64,000 bases of DNA from UBA668 sp041918155 (GTDB taxonomy: Bacteria; Actinomycetota; Acidimicrobiia; Acidimicrobiales; Ilumatobacteraceae). The position numbers were made by a program, and so were the translations under genes. The stretch's first letter is position 1. Each line of letters begins with the position of its first letter. Positions 1-7,984 of the stretch are shown here, one piece after another. The DNA lies in assembly GCA_041918155.1 (NCBI GenBank), contig JAYRWH010000065.1, forward strand, positions 1-64,000. The letters run 5' to 3'. The notes under the pieces are model-generated. The model searched no databases and was not told where the DNA came from. It was given only the letters and a program-made list of their open reading frames with translations.

Positions 1-292
1 CGGACAGCTGCGCGGCAAGGAAGGCCTCGGTGAACGTAAGGTTGATGAACCCCGGGCCGGCGACCTCGGCATGGCTGCACACGGTGCCGAGCGCTCCGGT
101 GGCCACGACGGCCTCGGCCACATCGCGCGGGTTCTTGCCGATCTGCTTCGCGAGGGCGAGTGCCCCGTTCACCTGCGCGTCGGCACGATCGCTCGGCCGG
201 ACCACCGGGTCGATGCCGTCGGCGGGCAGACCGGTGACCGTGGCGAACGCATCGCGCAGGGTCGCCGAGATCGTGTGCAGGGGGTCGGCCAT
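1..292 (-). CDS. argS: Arginyl-tRNA synthetase, N-terminal fragment (cut by window edge)
   Basis: The reverse strand from the ATG at 292 reads without a stop to the left edge, giving 97 residues. The translation matches the ArgS N-terminal additional domain, which contacts the D-loop of tRNA-Arg. Visible family features are a 'DAQVNGALALAKQIGKNPR' helix and a 'GPGFINLTF' strand. The catalytic domain lies outside the window. A TACCAT -10-like element (302-307, reverse strand) ends 10 bp before the ATG and no Shine-Dalgarno sequence is visible, so the mRNA is probably leaderless or nearly so. The identification rests on the N-terminal domain alone. Confidence 0.88.
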   Translation of the reverse strand, partial: MADPLHTISATLRDAFATVTGLPADGIDPVVRPSDRADAQVNGALALAKQIGKNPRDVAEAVVATGALGTVCSHAEVAGPGFINLTFTEAFLAAQLS

Positions 293-311
293 GGTGCCCC
301 GATGGTACTGG

Positions 312-1205
312 TCAGGCGTTCGCGAGCAGCCAGTCTTTGGTGCCGATGGCGAACATCACACCGGGCCTCATTGCGCTGAGGACAGCGACGAGATCGTCGT
401 ACGCCAGCGACACACAACCGGAGGTCGGCTTGGAGGCACCCGCCGCGTCGTAGCTGAAACGGTGCAGGAAGATCGCCGCCGCGTACGGTGGCTCACCGGC
501 CGCGTCGCCACTGACGTTCGGCTCCATGTTCGCTCCGATGAGCGCGGCGTGCTCGTAGGCGCCGGGATACGAGGGTAGGTACTCGTCATCGGGGCCCGGG
601 CAGTCGGCCTTGGCGCGTTGCACGAGGTGGCCGTAGTCAGGGTGGTTCGGGGTGGCCCCGAAGCAGTCACCGTCGCGCACCGCCCGGTAGGCGCCGGCGC
701 GCACCCCCGGGTCGGGGTCGTTGCCGAAGAAGCTGAACACCTCGCCGTCCCACGCGGTCATGGTGCCGAGCGCGAACACCCCGGCCGGAGTGGTGCCGTC
801 ACCACTGCGGCGCTCGCCCAGTGGGCGCACCCCGCTGCGCCCGACGCGCGCCTTCATCGCCGCGCCGCACACCCAGCCGGTGGGCGTGCGCTCGGCCTGT
901 TGCAGCGTGGCCCTCGTGGCGTCCGCGGTCGGCGCGAGCACGACCACGAGCTGGGTGATGCCGGGGTGGGCCACTTCCGCCGCGGCAGCAACGCGGCCAC
1001 AGTCGTCGGCGGGAGCGACGGTCGTGGTCGTAGTCGTGGTCGTGGTCGTGGGCAGCGATGTTGCCGAAGGCCGTGTCGTCGTACTCTGCGCCGGCGTCGT
1101 GGCAGGCGCAGGGACCGCCGTGGTCGTCGGTGCGCCCTCCTCCGGGGCAGCTGCGCACGCCGCCGCCAAGGGCATCACGATCATCGCCAGCGGCCATCTG
1201 CGCAC
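312..1205 (-). CDS. L,D-transpeptidase (YkuD)-like lipoprotein
   Basis: This 297-residue protein has a lipoprotein signal (RR near the start, lipobox LAAAC ending at about residue 17). A low-complexity Thr/Pro/Ala linker of about 50 residues follows, then a C-terminal domain resembling YkuD L,D-transpeptidases. The likely catalytic pair is His248 (FLHRF) and Cys264 (SGCVS), matching the family pattern HxxS...SHGCxS in relaxed form. Such enzymes cross-link peptidoglycan or attach proteins to it outside the membrane. The GTG start at 1205 lies 7 bp after a CAGACT -10-like element, which supports it over the internal ATG. It is divergent from soxR. The fold is likely; the exact reaction is inferred. 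Confidence 0.72.
   Translation of the reverse strand: MRRWPLAMIVMPLAAACAAAPEEGAPTTTAVPAPATTPAQSTTTRPSATSLPTTTTTTTTTTVAPADDCGRVAAAAEVAHPGITQLVVVLAPTADATRATLQQAERTPTGWVCGAAMKARVGRSGVRPLGERRSGDGTTPAGVFALGTMTAWDGEVFSFFGNDPDPGVRAGAYRAVRDGDCFGATPNHPDYGHLVQRAKADCPGPDDEYLPSYPGAYEHAALIGANMEPNVSGDAAGEPPYAAAIFLHRFSYDAAGASKPTSGCVSLAYDDLVAVLSAMRPGVMFAIGTKDWLLANA
1021..1050. repeat. GTCGTG simple-sequence tract
   Basis: Thirty bases of a nearly perfect GTCGTG/GTCGTA hexamer repeat encode the polythreonine linker of the transpeptidase-like lipoprotein on the reverse strand. It is a coding low-complexity tract and a possible length-variable site. Confidence 0.8.
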
Positions 1206-1245
1206 CCTCGCAGTCTGTCAGGGCAACCGTCGAACACGGGTCCGG

Positions 1246-1258
1246 TACGCTTCCTGAC
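1246..1258 (+). promoter_or_regulatory. Leaderless -10 element of soxR
   Basis: TACGCT at 1246-1251 ends 8 bp before the ATG at 1259. No Shine-Dalgarno sequence precedes that ATG. A start site at or beside the ATG would give a leaderless mRNA. The -35 region is not recognisable. Confidence 0.5.
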
Positions 1259-1768
1259 ATGGCCGACACATTGCGGAGCGCGGAGTTGTTGTCGATCGGG
1301 CAGGTCGCGGCCCGCGGCGGCATCGCCGCTTCGGCATTGCGCTTCTACGAGTCGCTCGGGCTGTTGCACGAGCTGCGCAACGATCGCGGCCAGCGCCGCT
1401 TCCGCCGCGACACGCTGCGCCGGGTGGCGTTCATCCGCGCCGGCCAGGAAGTGGGGCTCAGCCTCGACGAGATCAAGCAGGCGCTCGACGTACTGCCCGC
1501 TGAAGCGAACGCCAACGAGGCTGACTGGCAGCGGCTCGCCGAAGCGTGGAGGACGGTACTCGAGGGCCGGGTGCGCCTGCTGCAGCGGTTGATGGCCGAC
1601 AAGGGCAAGTGCATCGGCTGCGGCTGCCTCACCCTGGCCGATTGCCCGAAGCAGAACCCGAACGACGTGGCCTACGCGATCGGACACTCGGCCCAGTACC
1701 TGCTCGGCCATACGCGCGACGAGGCCCTCGCCGCCGACGCGAAGGCACGCGCGAAGCGCTCGCGCTGA
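1259..1768 (+). CDS. soxR: Redox-sensitive MerR-family activator SoxR
   Basis: The 169-residue MerR-type regulator has an N-terminal winged helix (SIGQVAARGGIAASALRFYE), a central dimerisation helix and the diagnostic [2Fe-2S] motif with cysteines 118, 121, 123 and 129 (CIGCGCLTLADC). Spacing and position match E. coli SoxR almost exactly. Oxidation of the cluster by redox-active compounds turns the bound protein into an activator. A longer open frame runs upstream to 1058, but homology begins at the ATG at 1259. No classical sox box is visible nearby and no obvious target gene adjoins it, so its regulon is unknown. Confidence 0.93.
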   Translation: MADTLRSAELLSIGQVAARGGIAASALRFYESLGLLHELRNDRGQRRFRRDTLRRVAFIRAGQEVGLSLDEIKQALDVLPAEANANEADWQRLAEAWRTVLEGRVRLLQRLMADKGKCIGCGCLTLADCPKQNPNDVAYAIGHSAQYLLGHTRDEALAADAKARAKRSR

Positions 1769-1808
1769 GCCTTCGCCGCTATCGTGACGCGGTCCGTATC
1801 GGACCCCC

Positions 1809-1880
1809 GCCCTCGTAGCTCAGGGGATAGAGCGTCGGCCTCCGGAGCCGGATGCGCAGGTTCGAATCCTGCCGAGGGCA
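1809..1880 (+). tRNA. tRNA-Arg (anticodon CCG)
   Basis: A full cloverleaf folds. The acceptor stem pairs 1809-1815 with 1873-1879. The D stem pairs 1818-1821 with 1830-1833. The anticodon stem pairs 1835-1839 with 1847-1851, with loop CTCCGGA and anticodon CCG at 1842-1844. The T arm is 1856-1872 with TTCGAAT. The discriminator base is A1880 and CCA is not encoded. The tRNA reads CGG codons, which are common in this GC-rich genome. Confidence 0.96.
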
Positions 1881-1885
1881 CTTGG

Positions 1886-2854
1886 TCAGCGAGCCTCGGG
1901 GTTGACCGTGAGGACGACGTTGCCGGTCTTCTGTGCTGTTTCGACGTACCGGGCGGCCTCGACAACATCCTCCAGTGGGTACTGGCGATCGATGATCGCC
2001 CGGTACTTGCCCGCCTCGATGAGCGCCTTCAACAGCAGCAGGTCGTCCTTGCGGTAGCTGCCGATGCCGAGCGCCGCCCGCTTGCTCCCGACGAGGCGGG
2101 TGAGCAACGCCAGGAACGGGACGTGGTACATGAAGCCGAGATCGGCGGACACGTACATCCCGCCCTTGCTCAGCGAACGTCGACAGCGCCGGAACGAGTG
2201 CTTGCCGACGGCGTCGAACACGACGTCGTAGGTGATGTGGTTCGCCGTGAAGTCGTCTTTCAGGCGGTCGATGACCTCGGCTGCCCCGAGCGTCCGGACG
2301 AGTTCGACGTCCTTGGTGTCGCACACAGCGGTGACGTTGGCGTGGAAGTGGTGGACGAGCAGTTGCACCGCTGCGCTCCCGATCGACCCGGCTGCGCCGT
2401 AGACCAGCACGGCCTTGTCCTCGAGCGGGTACGCGGGCTTCATGCAGGTCATCGCGAGCAGCCCACCGTCCGCGACCGCCGCGGCTTCCTCGAAGCTCAT
2501 CCCCACCGGCTTGTGTGCAAGCACTCCGCGCTCACGAACGCATACGTAGTCCGCGTTTGCTCCACTTCTCACGCCGAACACGGCGTCGCCGACGGCGAAG
2601 TCGGTGACGTGCCCGCCGACCTCCTCGACCACACCGGAGAACTCGCTGCCCGCGATCTTCTGCTTCGGGCGCAGGAACCCGGTGATGACCCGTGTGAACG
2701 GATACTCGGCACCGCGCAGCCCCGTGTCGCTGCGGGTGACGGTCGTGGCGTGCACCTTCACGAGCACCTCGTCGTCCTTGGGGACGGGCCGCTCGACGTC
2801 AACGACGCGCAACACCTCCGGTGGACCGTATCTGTCGTGGATGACTGCTCTCAT
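1886..2854 (-). CDS. MDR-family NAD(P)-dependent oxidoreductase (quinone oxidoreductase/zinc-free alcohol dehydrogenase type)
   Basis: The 322-residue protein has the medium-chain dehydrogenase layout. An N-terminal GroES-like domain (PPEVLRVVDVERPVP, then GSEFSGVVEEVG) is followed by a Rossmann domain with nucleotide motif VYGAAGSIGSAAVQL. The structural-zinc cysteine cluster is absent, so it belongs with quinone-oxidoreductase-like MDRs. The ATG at 2854 is preceded by a GAGGGAAG ribosome-binding site, which rules out the 65-residue upstream extension of the frame. The Nudix gene lies 5 bp upstream on the same strand, so the two are probably co-transcribed. The substrate cannot be read from sequence. 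Confidence 0.85.
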   Translation of the reverse strand: MRAVIHDRYGPPEVLRVVDVERPVPKDDEVLVKVHATTVTRSDTGLRGAEYPFTRVITGFLRPKQKIAGSEFSGVVEEVGGHVTDFAVGDAVFGVRSGANADYVCVRERGVLAHKPVGMSFEEAAAVADGGLLAMTCMKPAYPLEDKAVLVYGAAGSIGSAAVQLLVHHFHANVTAVCDTKDVELVRTLGAAEVIDRLKDDFTANHITYDVVFDAVGKHSFRRCRRSLSKGGMYVSADLGFMYHVPFLALLTRLVGSKRAALGIGSYRKDDLLLLKALIEAGKYRAIIDRQYPLEDVVEAARYVETAQKTGNVVLTVNPEAR

Positions 2855-2859
2855 TCGGT

Positions 2860-3618
2860 TCACTTCCCTCTGTTGGCTCGCTGCGGGTGGATCGGGCCGC
2901 CGTGGTTCCACGCCCGCCCCACTTCGAACAGCTCTGCCGGCCGGCCACCTGCCGGGCCGGGGCGAGTTCGGCGCCCGGTCGGGATCACCCAGCCGTCCTC
3001 GCTGAGGACACGCCGCCGGAAGTTCGCGGCATCGAGCTGAACACCCCACAACGCCTCGTAGACGGCACGCAACTCCGCCAGGGTGAAAGTCGATCCGACG
3101 AATGCGGTCGCGACGCCAGAGACCTCCAGCTCGACGCGCACGCGCTCGATCGCGTCACGCATGATCTGCAGGTGGTCGAACGCAAGCTCGAGTTTGCCGT
3201 TCAAGACCTCGGACACAGGAACGAGAGCCGCGTCGGCCGCGTCCGAACCCGCGACAATCGCCCCAACGTCGCGGATCACCGCGAGGTACCCGATCGTGAC
3301 GACATTCATTCGCGGGTCGCGTCGAGGATCGCCGTAAGCGCCGAACTGAGCCAACAGGGTGGCGACGTCGACACCGGTCTCCTCTCGGAGTTCTCGCCTC
3401 GCGGCTTCGTCGAGCGTCTCGGTCGGCCGCTTGAAACCACCAGGGATCGCCCACATCCCTTCGAACGGCTGTTCACCGCGACGCACCAGCAGCACCTTCA
3501 GACCGCCATCGGACATGGTCAGGATCACCACGTCCACCGTCACCGCAAAGCTGGGGAACTGCAGTGGGTCGTAACCGGCGGGCGTGTCACCGGGCGAGGT
3601 CGTTGTCGGCACGACCAT
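2860..3618 (-). CDS. Nudix-domain protein with C-terminal winged helix (NrtR-like or Nudix hydrolase)
   Basis: The 252-residue protein carries an intact Nudix box (GGFKRPTETLDEAARREL followed by REETG) in its first half. A C-terminal winged-helix-like region (FTLAELRAVYEALWG ... NFRRRVLSEDGWVIPTG) follows. The same two-domain plan occurs in NrtR regulators of NAD metabolism and in related ADP-sugar hydrolases. The intact box suggests catalysis is possible. A TAGACT -10 (3620-3625, reverse strand) lies 8 bp before an in-frame GTG at 3612, so 3612 is an alternative leaderless start to the ATG at 3618. A perfect palindrome sits at the expected -35, consistent with autoregulation. Confidence 0.82.
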   Translation of the reverse strand: MVVPTTTSPGDTPAGYDPLQFPSFAVTVDVVILTMSDGGLKVLLVRRGEQPFEGMWAIPGGFKRPTETLDEAARRELREETGVDVATLLAQFGAYGDPRRDPRMNVVTIGYLAVIRDVGAIVAGSDAADAALVPVSEVLNGKLELAFDHLQIMRDAIERVRVELEVSGVATAFVGSTFTLAELRAVYEALWGVQLDAANFRRRVLSEDGWVIPTGRRTRPGPAGGRPAELFEVGRAWNHGGPIHPQRANRGK

Positions 3619-3640
3619 CAGTCTAGCCGATGTTCTAGTC

Positions 3641-3650
3641 TTGTCGACAA
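3641..3650. promoter_or_regulatory. Perfect 10-bp palindrome at -35 of the Nudix gene
   Basis: TTGTCGACAA is its own reverse complement. It overlaps the region 17-19 bp upstream of the TAGACT -10 element of the Nudix gene, so a protein bound here would block RNA polymerase. It is a candidate operator for the Nudix/winged-helix protein itself. The rest of 3619-3868 shows no other clear element. Confidence 0.4.
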
Positions 3651-3868
3651 TAACTCCCCCCGCCAGCGGACAATGACGCCAGCCGTGCGATCTGACGGGC
3701 TCGCGTCGCTGCTCCGGACTGACGAGGAGGCTCGGCTTTCGAGTGCCTGGCGGCACCCAGGGTGTCACCTCCCACTCTGGCGCACGGCCGGCACTCGCGA
3801 CGGCGGCCAGGCACTCGCAACGGCAGCCACTCACTGGCGGGCGGCCACGACGTGGCACGCTTGCGGGC

Positions 3869-5623
3869 GTGGGCTGGACGAACCTGGTGCCGGGGATCGG
3901 CCAGGTGCGCGCGTACCGCCGAGAATGGCTGGCCAAAGACGTGATCGCGGGTGTCGTGCTCACCGGCCTGCTCGGCCCTGCAGGCATGGCCTACGCCGCG
4001 GCCGCCGGCCTGCCGCCCGTCACCGGCCTATACGCCACGATCATCCCGCTGTTCGTGTACGCCCTGTTCGGTCCGTCGCGCATCCTGGTGCTCGGGCCCG
4101 ATTCCTCCCTCACGCCGCTGATCGTCGCCGCCGTGCTCCCGCTGGCGGCGGCGGGCACCGACGAGGCCGTGGCCGTTGCTGGGGCCCTCGGCGTGATCGC
4201 CGGTCTCATCTGCGTGGTCGCCGGCCTGGCCCGTTTCGGGTTCATCGCCGAACTGCTCTCGGCCCCGGTGCGTTACGGCTACCTCAACGGCATCGCGATC
4301 ACGATCCTGGTGGCCCAGACGGCGAAGCTGTGCGGCTTCTCCGTGAGCGGCGAGACCATCAACAGCCAGTTCCGCCAACTCGTCGATGGCCTCGCCGACG
4401 GTCGGTTGCGCGGCTGGGCCCTCACCGTCGGTCTCGTGTCGGTGACGCTCATCATCGTGGCCCGATCGGTGTCACCCGCGATCCCAGCGACGCTGCTCGT
4501 CGTCGTCGGTGGCATCATCGCCGCCCTCGTCTTGGACCTCGGTCGTCACGGCGTGCCCGTTGTCGGCGATCTCGCGACCGGCATCCCCGCGCCGGCGCTG
4601 CCGGACGTCACGTGGGGTACGGCGCGCACCTTGTTCGGCGCTTCGGTGGGCATCGCCTTCGTCGCCTTCGCCGACACGAGCGTGATGTCGCGCACGATGG
4701 CCATGCGTCGCCGCGAGCATGTCGACACGAACCACGAGCTGGTGGCCCTCGGCCTGGCGAACATCGCCTCCGGGTTGTTCCGCGGCTTCCCCATCAGCGC
4801 CAGCAACTCGCGCACGCCGGTGGCCGAGTCGGTGGGCTCGCGCACCCAGCTCACGGGGGTCACCGCGGCGGCCGCGTTGCTGCTGCTCGCGATCGCGGCC
4901 CCGGCCACATTCCGCCACCTGCCCGATGCATCGCTCGCCGCCATTGTCATCGCTGCCGCGATCTCGATCATCGACATCCCGGCCATGGTGCGGCTCTGGC
5001 GGGTACGCCGCTCGGAGTTCGTGCTGGCGATGGCGGCCACGCTGGCGGTAGCGGTGCTCGGCCCGATCGCCGGCGTGGTGGTGGCCATCGCGCTCTCGAT
5101 CCTCAACTTCCTGCGCAAGGCCTGGAAGCCGCACACCGCGGAGCTGGTGAGGGTCGACGGGCTGAAGGGCTACCACGACCGCTCGCGTCACCCGGAGGGG
5201 GCACTCGTGCCCGGCCTCGTGCTGTACCGGTTCGACGCACCCTTGTTCTTCGCCAATGCCCGCTTCTTCGAAGACGACCTGCGGCGCGTCGTCGAGAAGC
5301 GCAGCGACCCGATCCGCTGCGTGATCGTCACTGCCGAACCGATCACCGACGTCGACACCACCGCGGCGGATACCTTGAAGGAGCTGGTGCAGCACCTGAC
5401 GGCCAGGGGTTGCGAGCTACGCTTCGCCGAGTTGAAAGGCCATGTGCGCGAGCGCATCGAGCGGTACGGCGTGTTCGACCCCGATGAACCCCTGTACGAC
5501 GCCCGCACGGTGGGCGAGGCGGTGAAGGACTACTTGCGCGACCATGCAGTGAGCTGGGTCGATTGGGAGGACCGCAACAGCACCACTCGCACTGATACGG
5601 AAGCGCCCCCGGCCGCCGGATAG
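3869..5623 (+). CDS. SulP/SLC26 family anion transporter with STAS domain
   Basis: The 584-residue membrane protein starts with the SulP signature (REWLAKDVIAGVVLTGLLGPAGMAYA). It has about ten hydrophobic segments to about residue 415. A cytoplasmic STAS domain follows (about 425-550: VLYRFDAPLFFANARFF ... DVDTTAADTLKEL). SulP proteins move sulfate, bicarbonate or other anions; the substrate cannot be assigned. The frame is open back to 3743, but homology begins at the GTG at 3869, 8 bp after a CACGCT -10-like element. The stop codon TAG is part of the TAGGGT -10 candidate of the next gene. Confidence 0.9.
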   Translation: MGWTNLVPGIGQVRAYRREWLAKDVIAGVVLTGLLGPAGMAYAAAAGLPPVTGLYATIIPLFVYALFGPSRILVLGPDSSLTPLIVAAVLPLAAAGTDEAVAVAGALGVIAGLICVVAGLARFGFIAELLSAPVRYGYLNGIAITILVAQTAKLCGFSVSGETINSQFRQLVDGLADGRLRGWALTVGLVSVTLIIVARSVSPAIPATLLVVVGGIIAALVLDLGRHGVPVVGDLATGIPAPALPDVTWGTARTLFGASVGIAFVAFADTSVMSRTMAMRRREHVDTNHELVALGLANIASGLFRGFPISASNSRTPVAESVGSRTQLTGVTAAAALLLLAIAAPATFRHLPDASLAAIVIAAAISIIDIPAMVRLWRVRRSEFVLAMAATLAVAVLGPIAGVVVAIALSILNFLRKAWKPHTAELVRVDGLKGYHDRSRHPEGALVPGLVLYRFDAPLFFANARFFEDDLRRVVEKRSDPIRCVIVTAEPITDVDTTAADTLKELVQHLTARGCELRFAELKGHVRERIERYGVFDPDEPLYDARTVGEAVKDYLRDHAVSWVDWEDRNSTTRTDTEAPPAAG

Positions 5624-5634
5624 GGTTCGGCCCG

Positions 5635-6438
5635 ATGCGACGTCTCGTCAAACCCCTCGGCGCGCTCCTCACCGTTGCCGCCTTTGCCTCCCTCTCGTCG
5701 TGCAGCACGTTCGATCGCCACGACGTCGCCGCCTCCGTGAACGGCCACGACCTCACGTTCGAACAGCTCGACGCCCTGACCAACAGTGCCAGTGCGTCGG
5801 TACAGCGAGAGACGATCAAGACCTGGCTGCAATTTGCCGCGGTTACGGGCGGGCCCACCGACGCGTCGTCGGCGGACGCACTCGACGCCGCGACCGCCGA
5901 GGTGCTCGGCGACCTCGGCGGGATGCACGAGGAGGAGGCGCGCGCACGGTACGAGAAGGGTCTCGCCGGCTCGCCGTATGCGTGCCTCGGAGCGATCCTC
6001 ATCGAGGCCTCCACCGACGAGCAGGAAGTGATCAGCAAGATCGACGGTGGGATGTCACTCGCCGACGCTGCCGAGCAGTACTCGGCCGACCCCCAGCTGG
6101 CGGCCACGGGTGGAGCGGTCTACGCCGACTCGACCGACCCGACCACGAGTTGCATCCCCACTGCCGACTTCACCCAGGGGTTTGCACCGGCAGTCGTCGA
6201 GCCCCTGACCACCGCGGACGTGGGTGAGCCGGTGTACGCCGAGCTCAGCGACGGCGCGCGGGTGATCCTGGTCCTGCGAGCGTTCGCCGAACTCACGACC
6301 GATGAGCGCCAGTTGCTGGCCAAGGACTTCGCCGAACTCGAGCTGACGCGCATCCTCACCACCGCCGACGTGTACGTGAACCCGCGCCTCGGCCGGTGGG
6401 ACGCCTCCACGGCAACGGTCGTGCCGGACTACGGGTGA
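5635..6438 (+). CDS. SurA/PrsA-like peptidyl-prolyl isomerase lipoprotein
   Basis: The 267-residue protein has a lipoprotein signal with lipobox LSSC. A SurA N-terminal-like segment (VAASVNGHDLTFEQLDAL) and a parvulin-like region (ILIEASTDEQEVISKIDGGMSLADAAEQYS) follow. It would act as an extracytoplasmic foldase anchored to the membrane. The parvulin part is divergent, so catalytic activity is uncertain and a chaperone role is possible. It lies 11 bp after the SulP gene and overlaps mazG by 4 bp. Similar lipoprotein-mazG pairs occur in other actinobacteria. The gene may start from its own TAGGGT element (5621-5626). Confidence 0.75.
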   Translation: MRRLVKPLGALLTVAAFASLSSCSTFDRHDVAASVNGHDLTFEQLDALTNSASASVQRETIKTWLQFAAVTGGPTDASSADALDAATAEVLGDLGGMHEEEARARYEKGLAGSPYACLGAILIEASTDEQEVISKIDGGMSLADAAEQYSADPQLAATGGAVYADSTDPTTSCIPTADFTQGFAPAVVEPLTTADVGEPVYAELSDGARVILVLRAFAELTTDERQLLAKDFAELELTRILTTADVYVNPRLGRWDASTATVVPDYG

Positions 6439-7964
6439 CGCGCCACCCCGTTGGCACGGAGCCCAGCCACCCCATTGGCACGGAGCCCAGCCACCCCGTT
6501 GGCACCGAGCCCAGGCCGCGAGTGATCATCGTCGGCCTCGGGCCAGCGGGTAGCGAGTACGTCACCGAGCACACGCTCGCCGAGATCCGGCGGGTGCCAC
6601 ACCGCTACCTGCGCACCGAGCGCCATCCGTCGGCGCACCTCGTCACGGACGCGACCACGTTCGACGACGTGTACGAGGCTGCCGATACGTTCGCGGATGT
6701 CTACGCCGAGATAACCGATCGGCTGGTCGCTGCCGCGACGGAGCACGACGAAGTGCTCTACGCGGTTCCCGGGTCGCCGCTCGTGCTGGAGCGCACGGTG
6801 CGCGGCCTGCTCGCCGACACCCGCATCGAGTGCACGGTGCACCCGGCGATGTCGTTCCTCGATGTCGCCTGGGCACGCCTGGGGATCGACCCGGTGGAGG
6901 CCGGGGTCGCCTTGATCGACGGCCACGACTTCGCCACCGCTGCGGCCGGCCGCGCCGGCCCGATGCTCGTCGCCCACACCCACGCCAACTGGGTGCTCAG
7001 CGACATCAAGCTCGCCGTCGAGAGCGCCTCCGGCGACGAAGAGGTCGTGATCCTGCAGCGCCTCGGTTCGCCCGACGAACAGGTCACCCGCACCACATGG
7101 GCCGAGCTCGACCGCACCGTCGAGGCCGACCACCTCACCTGCATCTATGTGCCCCACCTCGGCGCGCCGGTCGCCGCCGAGCTGGTCCGCTTCCACGAGT
7201 TGGCCCGCACCCTGCGCGAGCAATGCCCGTGGGATCGCGAACAGACCCACCGCAGCCTGATTCGCTTCCTGCTCGAGGAGACCTACGAGGTCGTCGACGC
7301 GCTCGAGGCGCTCGACCCTGACGACCCGGCCACCGACGAGGCGCTCGTCGAAGAGCTCGGCGACCTGCTCTACCAGATCGAGTTCCACGCCACCATCGCC
7401 GAGCAGGAGGGCCGCTTCACGATGGCCGACGTCGCCCGAGGCGTGCACGACAAGCTCGTGCGCCGCCACCCCCACGTCTTCGGCGACGTGCACGCCCCCG
7501 ATGGCAGTGAGATCGACACCGCCACGGTGCTCACGAACTGGGATGCGATCAAGCGCGCCGAGAAGGGCCGCACGTCGGCCTTCGACGGCATCCCCCACTC
7601 ACAGCCGTCGCTGGCCTACGCCTACGCCGTCCAGCGCAAGGCGGCCAAGGTGGGCTTCGACTGGCCCGACGTCGATGGCGCGCTGCCGAAGATCGCCGAG
7701 GAGGCCGCCGAGATCCGCGCGGCGGCCGACAGTGGCGACGAGGAGCAGCTGCACGACGAGGTCGGCGACCTGCTGTTCGCCGTCGTGAACGTCGCCCGCC
7801 ACCTCGGCGTCGAGCCCGAGTCGGCGCTGAGGGCGGCGACCTTGAAGTTCCGCCGCCGATTCGAAGGGGTCGAGCGGCTCGCCGCGGCGCAGGGCCTCGA
7901 CCTGCACACCGCTGACCTGGCGGCCCTCGATGCGTTGTGGGACCGGGTGAAAGCCGGCGAGTGA
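6435..7964 (+). CDS. mazG: Tetrapyrrole-methylase-like domain fused to MazG nucleoside triphosphate pyrophosphohydrolase
   Basis: The protein has 509 residues from the GTG at 6435, which overlaps the upstream stop (GTGA). Residues about 30-240 form a SAM-dependent tetrapyrrole methylase-like domain (VIIVGLGPAGSEY, YAVPGSPLVLERTV). From about 255 come two MazG repeats (CPWDREQTHRSLIRFLLEE, ELGDLLYQIEFH; KVGFDWPDVDGALPKIAEE, DEVGDLLFAVVNVAR) with EEXXE/EXXD metal motifs. The domain order matches Bacillus YabN. MazG removes non-canonical or excess NTPs; the methylase-like role is unclear. The first 29 residues are a repeated octapeptide, so a GTG at 6522, right at the methylase fold, is an alternative start. 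Confidence 0.92.
   Translation: MTRHPVGTEPSHPIGTEPSHPVGTEPRPRVIIVGLGPAGSEYVTEHTLAEIRRVPHRYLRTERHPSAHLVTDATTFDDVYEAADTFADVYAEITDRLVAAATEHDEVLYAVPGSPLVLERTVRGLLADTRIECTVHPAMSFLDVAWARLGIDPVEAGVALIDGHDFATAAAGRAGPMLVAHTHANWVLSDIKLAVESASGDEEVVILQRLGSPDEQVTRTTWAELDRTVEADHLTCIYVPHLGAPVAAELVRFHELARTLREQCPWDREQTHRSLIRFLLEETYEVVDALEALDPDDPATDEALVEELGDLLYQIEFHATIAEQEGRFTMADVARGVHDKLVRRHPHVFGDVHAPDGSEIDTATVLTNWDAIKRAEKGRTSAFDGIPHSQPSLAYAYAVQRKAAKVGFDWPDVDGALPKIAEEAAEIRAAADSGDEEQLHDEVGDLLFAVVNVARHLGVEPESALRAATLKFRRRFEGVERLAAAQGLDLHTADLAALDALWDRVKAGE
6441..6512. repeat. Three tandem 24-bp repeats at the 5' end of mazG
   Basis: Copies at 6441-6464, 6465-6488 and 6489-6512 differ at only a few positions. Read in the mazG frame each encodes (R/S)HP(V/I)GTEP. 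The array sits between the preceding stop and the methylase domain. It is either an N-terminal extension or an intergenic tandem repeat read through by an open frame. Confidence 0.9.
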
Positions 7965-7984
7965 CCGGGCCGCCTGACCGAAGC

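Noticed and set aside
1021..1050. Regular short repeat, considered as CRISPR-like or satellite
   Set aside because: The unit is only 6 bp with no spacers; it encodes the polythreonine linker of a lipoprotein.
1840..1846. Other amino-acid identity for the tRNA
   Set aside because: The loop CTCCGGA gives anticodon CCG unambiguously; the stems pair fully around it.
2887..5487. 866-codon + strand frame over the Nudix and SulP genes
   Set aside because: It is out of frame with both recognisable proteins and gives an Arg/His-rich low-complexity translation typical of GC-rich shadows.
6441..6512. Tandem 24-bp repeat considered as a CRISPR remnant
   Set aside because: Repeats are directly adjacent with no spacers and keep an open reading frame.
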